Assembly: GCA_902702965.1 (NCBI GenBank)
Contig: CACRXP010000032.1
Span: 1,678,480-1,742,479, forward strand
DNA from: Spirometra erinaceieuropaei
Taxonomy: Eukaryota > Platyhelminthes > Cestoda > Diphyllobothriidea > Diphyllobothriidae
Direction of reading: 5' to 3'
Length of the DNA: 64,000 nucleotides
Positions within the stretch are counted from its first letter, which is position 1. Each line of letters starts with the position of its first letter. Made by a program: the position numbers and the translations under genes. Below, piece after piece: positions 44,691 through 54,312 of the stretch. The notes under the pieces are model-generated. The model had not been told where the DNA came from. It did no database searches and saw only the letters and a program-made list of their open reading frames with translations.

Positions 44691-45370
44691 CAGTGAGTGA
44701 CTGATCTCATGAAATGTTGGCCGAAATACTGAAATGCGTATTCGATTTGGAAGGATTACTGAGTCACGTTTGTGATATTGATTAGCATGCGGCATAATCA
44801 ACTAATGTTTCGGACTCGCCAGGATGTTGACTTTTGAATGCACATTTTTTTGATCTCATACAGAAACCACACTCGGCAAAAAATGACTTCTTCATTGGCA
44901 GGGATTTTTCGCATTGATTTTCGATGGTGTTATCAATTCAAATATATTTTATAGAAAAAATGCACAAAAATATGCTTTCTTCTACTGAATTGTTGGTAAG
45001 TCACGTTGACTTTACATTTTATGCTTGAAGACAGGACACACTTAGGTTTTAGTAAAGTTTTCCAATTCCCGAATAATTTTAAGCCAGATCAGCCTTTGCA
45101 TTAGCGTTTAGCGATTTAATTCTACAAGGCGCATGCTTTCCGTGTAATGAAAATAATTTGTTCCTCTATGCCTTTAAGAAGATACCATTAAAGGTTCATG
45201 AAATTTTACAGTAAGTGCTGACTATGTTATACATTTCATGAGGAGCAAAGGTAAACAGACAGGTACGATGCTGTATGAATGCACACTGCACCGTCTTAAC
45301 GAACGTATAATTAAAATCTTCCTTAAAACCTAAATATACCCTATCTTACTTGATTTAATTGATAAGATCT
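44691..45370. mobile_element. Foldback element copy M2, right end lost
   Basis: The left terminus is CAGTGAGTGACTGATCTCATG, followed by the AAATGTTGGCCGAAAT block and the centre TTGCATTAGCG. The right arm is truncated at about 45370. About 55 bp of left flank (44636-44690) also precedes M4. Confidence 0.7.
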
Positions 45371-45817
45371 CAGTCCCGATCCCACAAAGAAAATGCAGAG
45401 AGCTCAAACACAAGCAGTTTGTTGTAGGTAGGATTAAGCGAAGAGAGGATAAGCATTGTGGTCTTAAATTGCCAGTCATGTGGTCATTTTTTTGTCAAAC
45501 ATCGGCGGCGTTGATGTGGGACCAACTCATCGAAGCAAAGGCAGGGCTTGATTCAAGCCCTATCTCATTCCGGAGGTTTCGGTTTCGTTGAACTTGAGCA
45601 TGCGTCGACGTCCCCATGAGGGCGTTGCGATTTGACATTTGGCATCATTCTTCCATACCAGGTAGTCGCGTTCTGCCTTTTTACGGTATTGTCCTTGCTC
45701 AACACTACATCCGACCCGGTAAAACTCCCGATTTCCTCTAACGGACCGAAGGGAATATAGTAGAAATTTTCATATATCCGTCAAGCGTCTCGGTTTTTTC
45801 ACAAATGTAACCCAAAA
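45371..45817. other. No recognised gene
   Basis: About 450 bp. CGTTGAACTTGAGC near 45585 and the following CTTCC..ACCAGGTAG.CGCGTTCTGCC motif resemble 42877-42965, suggesting one more unclassified repeat. Confidence 0.4.
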
Positions 45818-46672
45818 CAGCAGGTAGGCTAACTCATGAAATGTCAACCGAAATTCCGAAATGCCTTTTGGTTTCGAAAAGATTAATTAAAGAGGGTTGT
45901 AAGCATAATCATCGTCCAGCATAATTATGTAATGATCTAGTTACATAAGGGTGCCTTCTGTCGAACTAACTTCCTTTCGACTGCATTCAAAAACTATACT
46001 CTGCAAAAAATGACACTTACGTAGCATGCATTTTTCTCTTTGATTTCGATGCCCTTAAAAGCCCGATTATAGTTCATGGAAAAATACCTAAAAATATTCA
46101 TTCTTTTGCTCATTCGGTAGATAATTACGTCTTCTTTTAATTTTATACTTGAAGAAGGGAAATAATTCGGTTTCAAAGAAGTTTCTAATTGTGTGACTTT
46201 TAAATACCGTGAAATGACCGTTCATAAATCGTAATGTCTCTGCATTTACCAATGTGGCTTCCGTAGTTAACAATATTGCTCAAATCCACTATTTAATTTT
46301 ATGAACCCCATATGGTCTCGTCTTAATACCGTAGAGAAATTTGAGGTTTTCCGTACGCGAAAAATATACGGCTTGTAGTTTGGAGACCATGAATCCAAGT
46401 GTAACGGTAGAGTGGGTTCAAAGTTATTCGGGAATTGGAAAATCTTTTAAAACCGAATGATGTTACTTCTTTTGAGTATGAGGGAGGAGAGCACAAAATT
46501 GGAAGTAGACATAACTGTCTACCGAATGAGCAAAAGACTGAATATTTTTATGTATGTTTTCCATGAAATATAACAGGACTTTTATGGGCATTGAAAATCA
46601 GTGAGAAAAATTGATGCTACATAAGTAGTCATATTTTACAGAGCGTAGTTTTTGCATGCAACCGGTAGGAAG
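45818..46672. mobile_element. Foldback element copy M3 (subfamily B)
   Basis: Left end CAGCAGGTAGGCTAACTCATG. Inverted arms meet around 46220-46420 and the right arm carries the complementary TTCGGGAATTGG and ACATAAGTAGTCAT blocks. The right terminus is missing. Confidence 0.7.
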
Positions 46673-46749
46673 TTCATGACCTTCATGAACGTTTATGATG
46701 TTAAAGTCTGTTTTTTTGTAAGGATACAGCTGCCTTATTTACAGCAGTA

Positions 46750-47035
46750 CAGTGAGTTACCGATGTCATGAAATGTTGGCCAACATTCCGAAATGGGCTT
46801 TCGATTTGGAAGGATTATTTAAGTGTGGTTGTAGTGCTTATAATCTTGCAGCATAATCCACTAATGTTTCGGACTTGCCAGGATGTCGGCTTTTGAATAC
46901 ACTTCTTTTCGTTCTTCTGCACTAACCACAGTCGGCAAAAAATGACTACCTAATTAGCAGGGATTTTTCGCATTGATTTTCGATGGCCTTATAAATTAAA
47001 ATACATTTTACAGAAAACATGCATAAAGGGGATGT
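46750..47035. mobile_element. Foldback element copy M4, left arm only
   Basis: Starts CAGTGAGTTACC directly after TA. Ends where the PLE-A fragment begins. Confidence 0.7.
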
Positions 47036-47039
47036 CCCT

Positions 47040-47865
47040 CACCAGCCCATGGCCTCACTCAATGGTATTCTAACTTACGGACGGGCAAAATGGCTGTTTC
47101 GGCGCCAAAATGTCCGACCGCAAATTCAAATACTGCAGTCGTTTCGTCAACACAATTCTTGGAGAAATTTAAAGTGATAAACCTCCTGTCAAGCAGCGTC
47201 ATGGTATCCTCTGATATCACGTTCATTTTTGCTTCTATTTCGCAGTACGCGACAGTCGAGACCATCGAACCACTTATACGAGACAAATACGATGAGACGC
47301 AGAATCACGTTATGTATGCCCAAATATAAAAAGTTCTGAAGTTCTGTCTCAAGACGTATTTTACGTTGGACCAAACAATCTACGGGCAGGCGAAGGGCAC
47401 GCCAATGGGTTCGCCGATTTCGGGATTCACAGTCAAGGCGGTCCTACAACGCTGGTTTTCCAACATCACAAACTGAAATTCTGGGCTCGGCATGCAGATG
47501 ATACCTTCGTCGTCATCGAACGGGATCAGGTGCTGGAGTTCAAAGAACGCCTCAACGCCTTCTTCCCGAACATTCAATTTACGATGGAGGAAAAGGAAAA
47601 CAACCAGCTTGACTTTCTTGATGTCTTCGTCTGCCACAAAGATTGTTGTGGCTTAAAAACCGAAATATTCAGGAATGCAACAAAGTCGGCGCAAGTACTG
47701 GGCTACAACAGCAAACACCCAATCATTCACAAACGCTTTTTCATAAGGACGCTATGCCAGCGACAATTACTGACAAGGCATTATAAAATATTAAGATGTC
47801 GGCGACCGTTTGCGGTGAAAAAAAAACATGAAACTACTTGGATGGAGTCATTGGCGAATAGATGA
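47040..47865 (+). pseudogene. PLE-A reverse transcriptase fragment
   Basis: Plus strand: SSTQFLEKFKVINLL (47140-47185), VSSDITFIFASISQ (family VSFDVTSLFTSIPQ), KFCLKTYFTLDQTIYGQAKG then TPMGSPISGF (47330-47425), FWARHADDTFVVIERDQ with the catalytic YVDD changed to HADD (47480-47530), FKERLNAFFPNIQFTMEEKE, LDFLDVFVCHKDC and the FRNATKSAQVLGYNSKHPI linker. There is at least one frame change near 47330. Both ends are truncated and the nuclease is absent. Confidence 0.85.
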
Positions 47866-49189
47866 TATCGTTGAACTAACACATGCATTGCTTTATCGTA
47901 GTAGATAGTGGTCATTTAGAATTTCAATTTTCTGTTACTCTGCGTGCAACCGTTTGTGAATATCCTTCTCCATGTTTTCTTTACCACGATGAGCCACATC
48001 CGTTTTGTCAGATTTCGCAATGGATTCCGCTGCCATACATTTCTTTTAGAACCAATTGGACCGTCCTCATTGTTGAATTTCTTGGAAAAGGCCGATACCG
48101 TCTTTCCTTGCCCTCGAGATATTTGTTTATTGCAGGCATAATCAATGGGGGCATCAGGTTTGAAATTCCTGCGATATTTGGACCTCGCTCTCTTGTATTC
48201 CAATTAGAAATTTTGATCGTTGCCAGTAGCGGGAATCTCTTTACTGGCATCTCATTCAAATCTATCTAAATTAGGAAAAAACATTACTAAACAGTAACTT
48301 TACATATTATGCAAACACGGGGCAAACAGAGATGGTTATTTGCATTTTATGAACCATCTTCAGTAGATCAAAATCTAAACAAGTGCTGTACAAGAAAAAA
48401 ACAACCACCTGCTTAAATTTGATCACAACGTAATGCAAGACAATTGTGCAGTTGTATTTTTCACGGTGGAAACTCGTCCCCTCGTGTTGGAACTGACAGT
48501 CATGTATTTTCTGTTTGTCCGGAAAATTGATGCCGTAGGAAAGAATTTCCGACTGAAAGGTCTCTTCTTGAACATCTATACGTTTAACCCGGCTGACAAG
48601 GTGTTCAGCAATCTTCAGGTTTCTACTTAGGCCGTTGTCGCGAGGACACATGTTATTTCCTTAAAATAAATGCAGATAATTCAGTGCTGATACACGTTTT
48701 GAACTACCTTTTTAAAAATAAGTAAACTAAGGTGTTGGTAAAATACCAATAAATGTATCGAGAAACAAGAACAGATAAAGTTTCTTAAGATCTTTCCAGA
48801 AATGTTCTGTCTAATGATTTGCCCTCGGGTTGGCTGGAATTATACATGCTCACACTATCTTTTATTCCGTAACCTAACGAGATAGAGTGCTCGTTCTTCG
48901 TCAAAGGAATTTCTTCAAAGTGCATCTCCACAGTCATAATTTTTATGAACGAAGTGCCGTGAGTTGCCTCCTTAATCGAGCAGAAACTCACTGCTCTGGC
49001 AACGAAACTTACCAAACAGAATTGAATTATTTGTTCAATTTGTTTTCAGTGAATGATTTTCATGGAGCCTTTGTACATCAGTGCACAAGGCAACAGAAGT
49101 TGAAAAAAGGGAGAAAAATGCGGATTTTTACGATCAGGTGTTAAAACCATGAAACTGGCAAACACCTTTGTCCATTAGAAATGTGTCTA
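47866..49189 (-). other. Unrecognised open stretches
   Basis: Minus-strand frames at 48203-47916, 48259-48008, 48651-48307 and 49015-48785 look more peptide-like than average. The 48651 frame contains KIAEHLVSRVKRIDVQEE, related to 33919-34047. No known domain is seen, and stops break any single gene model. They may be exon remnants of an unclassified element or host gene. Confidence 0.3.
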
Positions 49190-49640
49190 AACTCGTTAAA
49201 AGAGACCTGAGGAAACACCAAATACACGTGGCGCACAAAGTGACGACTACACCTAGCAACCAACTTGTGCACCTTGAGGATAGAAAGTACTATTTAGATA
49301 AGAAAGAAGTCGTCCATAGGATACCATGCGACAGTTGAAATGCAATTTACAATGGTCAGACTGGAAAGTCCGCCGCCATAGGCATACACGAACACCAGTT
49401 GGCAGTTAAAAGACTGGACCATTTGTTTCAAATTGCTATGCTTACGCAGGAAACTGGACATAAATTTGGCCGATAAAGACTCACATTATAGGTGTTTGTT
49501 CATCTAAGAAAGATGGAGAATTTTTGAGACCATGCATTCTGACAGCTCAAGCATCAATTAGCATATCGAATTAGATACTGTGTATAACAATCTCAGAGAA
49601 AAATGTAGAGTCGATAGCTAATCATAACGTGATGCCAGCC
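49190..49640 (+). pseudogene. PLE GIY-YIG endonuclease remnant, diverged
   Basis: Plus strand: KVTTTPSNQLVHLEDRKYYL, KKEVVHRIPCDS, stop, NAIYNGQTGKSAAIGIHEHQ, LAVKRLDHLFQIAML and ETGHKFGR. The order (V-x-R-I-PC, then Y-N-GQTG, then EH, then the ETGH.F block) is the PLE endonuclease, closest to PLE-C. Stops at the CxxC position and after GHKF show decay. No terminal repeat was found downstream. Confidence 0.75.
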
Positions 49641-50260
49641 TATAGTAAAAGCTGACTGGGAAGAGCGACTGAGTAAAATCGATTATATCTGAACTGTTGT
49701 GCACACTTTCTTCGCGTTTAAGGACGAAATAAGAAGCCAAAATCGAAAATTTATAAAATAAACTTTTATGATTTATCCGGAAGGACCCGTTTCCTTCGAA
49801 GCCCCTATATATGGTTTTAAAAATTCAAGATCAAGATATCTTACCACGTTCATGATCTCTTGAATAAGACACAGATAGAGGGAAAGGGAATAAATGTAGC
49901 AAGTTATATCTGCGCTGATGTTTCGGAAAATTAAGTACGAAGCAACCTACACAAAGAGCAACGACTGATCATTCCGTCGACTGACGTGCGGGGGGTCGAC
50001 AGACACGGCGAATTGGCTACAACTACGTCTATTAACAAGGGAAAATGCCACGCATGTCCTTAGAGGGGTCAATCGTTCGTGGGTCAAGCATGACTATAAT
50101 TCGAGTCCGGCGACAAGACTGAATAACTCAAGACCAACAGGAGCGGCGACCACATATCTCTGACGACAGAAGCGGGGAAGCTTCCGAGAGGTCAGTATAT
50201 GTAATTTTCGGTTCACTATCTCACTCTCTCTTCTTCGGGAGATGGTTAACGCGATATACA
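49641..50260. other. No recognised gene
   Basis: Nothing supported. Confidence 0.45.
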
Positions 50261-51218
50261 CAATGAGTGACCGGTCTCACGAAATGTTAACCGAAATTCT
50301 GAAATGCGTTTTCGATCAGGAAGGACTACTTAGTTGCGGTTCTATATGATTATCTTGCGGCATAATCCTACAATATTTCGGACTTGGCAGGATGTCAGCT
50401 TTTGAATGCACTGCTTTTTAATCTACTACAGAAATGCAACTCGGTAAAAAATGACTATTAAGTATCATGAATGACTTACATTGATTTTCGGTGGTACTGC
50501 AAATTCAAATATATTTTATAAAAACCACGAACAAAAATATGCTTTCTCCCAGACGTTTGATAGTGCATCATGCTATCCTTATAATTTATGCTTAAATAAG
50601 GTATATAATTAAGTTTTAAAAAGTGTTTTATTATGAGAGACAGTATCGCACCCGTCCGTTTACCACTGCTTCTCATGAAATGTACACCATGATCCGCATC
50701 CATTGTAAAATTATGTGGAATCTATATGATATCTTCCTAAAGGCATGGAGGAATACGTGAGTTTCTTTACGCGGACCGCATGCACTTTGTAGACTGTGAT
50801 CACTAAGCGCTAATGCAACGACTGAATGGGCTCCAAATTATTCGGGAATTAGAAAACTTGTTTAAAACCAAAGTATACTTCTTCGAGCACAAAATGCAAA
50901 GATGACGTGACTCTCTATCAAACGACTGAAGGAAAGCTTATGTTTCTTCGTGGTTGCTATGAAATATACTTGAATTTACTAGACCAGCGAAAATCAGTGT
51001 GAAAATGCAGGCTACCTAAGTAGTCATTTTTACCGGATTCGGTTTCCATAGGAGATTGAAAAGAAGTGCATTCGAAAGCTGGCATTCTGCCAAGTCCGAA
51101 ATATTATAGCATCATGTCACAAGGTAATCAATATTACACTCGCGCCTAAGTAATCCTTCCTAATCGAAAATGCGTTTCAGAATTTCCGCCAACGTTTCGT
51201 GAGATCGGTCACTCACTG
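50261..51218. mobile_element. Foldback element copy M5, both ends present
   Basis: Left arm from CAATGAGTGACC; right arm ends GGTCACTCACTG followed by TA. The arms are inverted copies for roughly 400 bp each, meeting near 50640-50830. No transposase frame is present. The left terminal G has mutated to A. Confidence 0.8.
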
Positions 51219-51560
51219 TATACTCCTATAGTAATACTGGTCTACGGACGTAGGAGAACCTTTCGTTTAACGTGTCCCTTACAAAGAGCAATTGAATGCG
51301 TCACAACACTTACTTGTATTCATTCAGGCTTCTTAGAAAAATATGGCGAAAATCACATTGCATAGCTACTTTATACTATCTGAACCCTTCTAAATCTAAA
51401 GTTTACAGTCAACATCGAAACACATATTTCTTGTTATTTAAGTTTTTATGGTTTAACATATACAGCAGCCTGCCCACTTTGTAAGATTTGAATCATAATT
51501 TTGAAGTATGCTTTCTATAAGAGAAGAAGAAGATTTGAGCACCGGAACACTTTGTTTATT

Positions 51561-51605
51561 GTCCTGAGCTTTCAGACTCGTACAGGAGTCCATCGTCAGA
51601 GGTAG
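51561..51605 (-). ncRNA. Hammerhead-like ribozyme core, best preserved (PLE-C)
   Basis: Minus strand: ACCT, CTGACGA (51599-51593), T, helix II GGACTC / GAGTCT (six pairs including one G-U) with loop CTGTAC, GAAA (51573-51570), GCTC, AGG. Helix I is CCU/AGG. Helix III is the self-complementary AGCU, so two cores would pair as a dimer. Predicted cleavage follows C of GCTC. All core bases agree with the hammerhead consensus CUGANGA...GAAA; the single T before helix II is extra. Confidence 0.7.
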
Positions 51606-51650
51606 TGGCAGAAAGAGAACAAGCGGCAGTTATAAGGCATGTAGGCCCAA

Positions 51651-52205
51651 TCATCGACCAACGGCGCAATACTGGAGGTGACTACGCAGGGCTCTGTACG
51701 CCGGCGCCAAATCGATAAATCGATTCACCGAGTTCTCACCCGAGGCCCAGGCTTCAATCAATTCTCGGCCTGATTTGTTTCCCGCGTGGGCGACTATTTC
51801 GCTGGTTGCGAAGTTAAACTCGTGACCCATTTCGTAGGTGTGGGCGACCACTTGTGATAATGCGTCGCCTCGTCGCACAACCAGCTTAAGTTCGTGTATG
51901 CGCGATCCGCGCATGCGTCCAGTCTGTCCTGTGTAGTTACAAGGACACTTTTGACACGGGATGCGGTACACTTCTCCTGATTGTTCTTCAGGCTTTAGCC
52001 GGTCGTTGATTTTCATGACCCTATTGCGCATGGTAGCTTTGGGACGGTATGCAATCCCAACATCTAGCTCCGCAGCAATGCGCTCGGTCGCTTCTGAAAC
52101 ACCCCTAATGCATGACAGAGAATGCCATTTCGTCTGTGGCGTTGATGTTTTAGTTCTCTGGTGGCGACCGCGTAGTCAGCGACTTATGGATGCACTCGGA
52201 TAGCC
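51651..52205 (-). pseudogene. PLE-C linker and GIY-YIG endonuclease
   Basis: Minus strand: ERIAAELDVGIAYRPKATMR (about 52110-52040), EVYRIPCQKCPCNYTGQTGR, RIHELKLVVRRGDALSQVVA, GHEFNFATSEIVAH, GRELIEAWASG and a stop at 51651. It has the CxxC, the Y-T-G-Q-T-G YIG motif, the conserved R and E, and the final GREL..AW block. The 126-codon core is open, but upstream RT is gone. Confidence 0.82.
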
Positions 52206-52399
52206 ATTTTTCACAAACAAAATGATAAACAAACAAATAACAATCAAATAATAAGCAAAGAGTTCCGGTGCTCGAATCTCCTTCTTCACTTATGCACACA
52301 CCTGGAACTCGAAATTTCGCCTTTGTATGCTTTCTATTGTGAAGGACTTTTTTGTCCTCTAACCTCAATACGGCGGTCCGCAAAGACAACAGCCGCTAA

Positions 52400-53040
52400 A
52401 GGCGGCTGCTTAAACAATCTACCATTTTCTATATATCTTAAATGTCTTCATAAATTAAAATCTTTTCTTCAACACCCATGTCCATAATGTACGTTTGCAT
52501 TCACTCAGCATCACGTTACGTTTTTTTAAATATTTTAACCAAGGAAACGTTAGTTTGCGGTCCTGAAAAAGCATATGATAACTTAATTTTTATGACCGAA
52601 AAATATTCCTTTTTAAAACATTGTAACTGTCCGTTTATAAATTTTGCTTATGAAGTATAAAACACGGACCGCATTCACCGAACATTTTCATGAAGTCCAC
52701 TGAATAAAATAAAGAAATCTATGATTTTCCTCGTCCGGAAAGTATACAGCGCGCGGTTTTGAGATCGCAAACGCAAGTGCGACTGCATGTTAGGTCACGC
52801 ATATTTCGAGAATCGAAAAAGGCGTTTAGAACCAGAAATACTACTTAATCATGTCTAAAATACAAAGAATATTTGATTTTTTGACAAATACGAGCAAAAG
52901 TGCTTTTATTCATGCTTTCCATAAGGTGTGCTTGAGTCGACAAGAACATCGAAAGTCAACTGGATCATTTCGGGTTATTAAATAATAACTTATTTTGGAG
53001 TGTGCTTTCTGCAGACGGTCAGAAAGGAGCTCACTTAAAA
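52400..53040. mobile_element. Degenerate foldback element
   Basis: Weak similarity to the foldback centre and right arm: ACGGACCGCATTCA, GATTTTCCTCGTCCGG, TTTAGAACCAGAAATACT and GAGTGTGCTTTCTGCAGA correspond in order to blocks at 61080-61460. Ends not found. Confidence 0.45.
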
Positions 53041-53875
53041 GCCGTTATCCTTTGGTGATTAAAATATCTTGGCATTATTCCGTGCAATAATAATAATAAT
53101 AATTGCGACAAATCGGAGTCATATTCCTGAACTATGATTAGCTTGTCGTTATACATACATATATATGACGTTCGGAAGAGATGCAATAATCTGCAGAACT
53201 TGAGCATACTTACTGCGATCGGACAGACAAGCACTGCACCCCGTGGTGCAAATCAATAAGAGAGAAGCATAACCGACGATCATTTTCAGGGAAATGAAAA
53301 TATGCTTTGCCTGTCTAGACTATCTGACATTCCAAACGAACTGTTTTTTTTTCCAATCAGACACAGGCGCCGTATACAGTCCTTGCCTGTTTGTCAGCAA
53401 GGTCACTCTTTGTAGGCGGATCAACAAACTATTTTGTTGCGGCTGCTGTAGAGAGCAGTCGTAGAAAGTCTTAAATTAATGACAGAGCGCATTTTTTCAC
53501 ACAGACATATGCACACATGTGTACGATGCCGCTTTAGTCATAAAACGTAATACCGCAAATTTGAAAACATCATCTATGGAAAAAAATTACACTGCACATA
53601 TTTTTACCCGTTTAGCTCGTTTCGGCGTAACTTGCTCTCTCTTAGGGTTGTTTATCCTAAATGAAATATATCAAACATACTTCGGAAAATGATAACGCAC
53701 AGGAACATTAATTTATTAAAAATTTTTTTAGGGGGAAACATTTCAGGGCAGACTTGTTTATTAAGCAAGAGAACAGTTATATGAAATCTTCGTTAAGGCT
53801 GTTCGTTTTATGTAGGCGATGAGGTTTTATGCTTTAGGAGTTCGTGTGTATTGCGCACACGGCTCTCTAAATGCA
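53041..53875. other. No recognised gene; (AAT)6 microsatellite at 53086-53104
   Basis: AT-rich DNA with a short AAT repeat and no supported coding sequence. Confidence 0.5.
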
Positions 53876-54223
53876 TCATAACGACCCAGAACTCAACATT
53901 TCGATATATACATTTGAAACATGCGATTTTGATAGTGGAAATAGACGCCAATTATTGCCAATAGCAGCGAAGAGACGAGTCCCAGGAAGTAGTCTTGAAG
54001 AAGGCGACACGATCATTGGGACAAGAGCTTTATTGGCCTGACGTTTTGGGTTCCTGCTCGAGCCCATCATCAGAGACAAAAGCAGATACGGGTGGTGCAT
54101 GCACAAGGGGGTGCAGTATTTGTAGGATGCAGTCACCATGCTACCGCATCCCAATGAACATTCACGGCTCCCCCCTTCATCCAGGATCGTTGCACTTGTT
54201 GTACTAATTGTTTGATAGCCATC
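53876..54223 (-). mobile_element. PLE-A 5' end, inverted arm
   Basis: On the minus strand: spacer (54223-54130), TATA-like region, hammerhead-like core (54080-54038) and the start of the coding body (LLPGTRLFAAIGNNWRLFPL, about 53990-53930). It is head-to-head with the plus-strand element that starts at 54224, and truncates at about 53876. Confidence 0.75.
54038..54080 (-). ncRNA. Hammerhead-like core, inverted arm (PLE-A)
   Basis: CTGATGA intact (54073-54067). Helix II GGGCTC / GAACCC has one mismatch. GAAA is mutated to AAAA, which removes an essential core G. ACGTC and AGGC follow as in the consensus. Confidence 0.5.
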
Positions 54224-54224
54224 C

Positions 54225-54232
54225 TATAAATA
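54225..54232 (+). promoter_or_regulatory. TATA-like box, 5' repeat of PLE-A
   Basis: TATAAATA located 51 nt upstream of the ribozyme core and about 80 nt upstream of the coding start region. Its place in the 5' repeat fits an internal promoter (inference). Confidence 0.45.
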
Positions 54233-54271
54233 CTGCTGACCTTTGTAAATGAACCACCCGCATCTGCTGTT

Positions 54272-54312
54272 GTCTCTGATGATGGGTTCGAGAAGGAATC
54301 CGAAACGTGTCT
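54272..54312 (+). ncRNA. Hammerhead-like core with cleavage site deleted (PLE-A)
   Basis: CTGATGA (54276-54282), T, helix II GGGTTC / GAATCC with loop GAGAAG, GAAACGT (54302-54308). The family has about 30 bp more after ACGT (CAGGC ... ATC); here ACGT joins directly to GTCTC, so the cleavage base and helix I strand are missing. Confidence 0.6.

Larger units (their letters stand above)
51515..52290 (-). mobile_element. PLE-C copy with inverted terminal segment
   Basis: Minus strand: linker and endonuclease (52205-51651), then a terminal repeat with a hammerhead-like core (51605-51561) ending GTTCCGGTGCTCAAATCTTC (to about 51520). Beyond the 5' truncation point, 52255-52285 repeats GTTCCGGTGCTCGAATCTCC on the plus strand, so the element's end is present in inverted form on its other side. 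This is a typical PLE configuration. Confidence 0.8.

Noticed and set aside
53086..53104. (AAT)6 repeat as a possible CRISPR or satellite array
   Set aside because: A simple microsatellite with no spacers and no longer unit.
54284..54302. GGGTTCGA-type sequence suggesting a tRNA T-arm
   Set aside because: It is helix II of the PLE ribozyme-like core; no acceptor stem, D-arm or anticodon arm can be placed around it.
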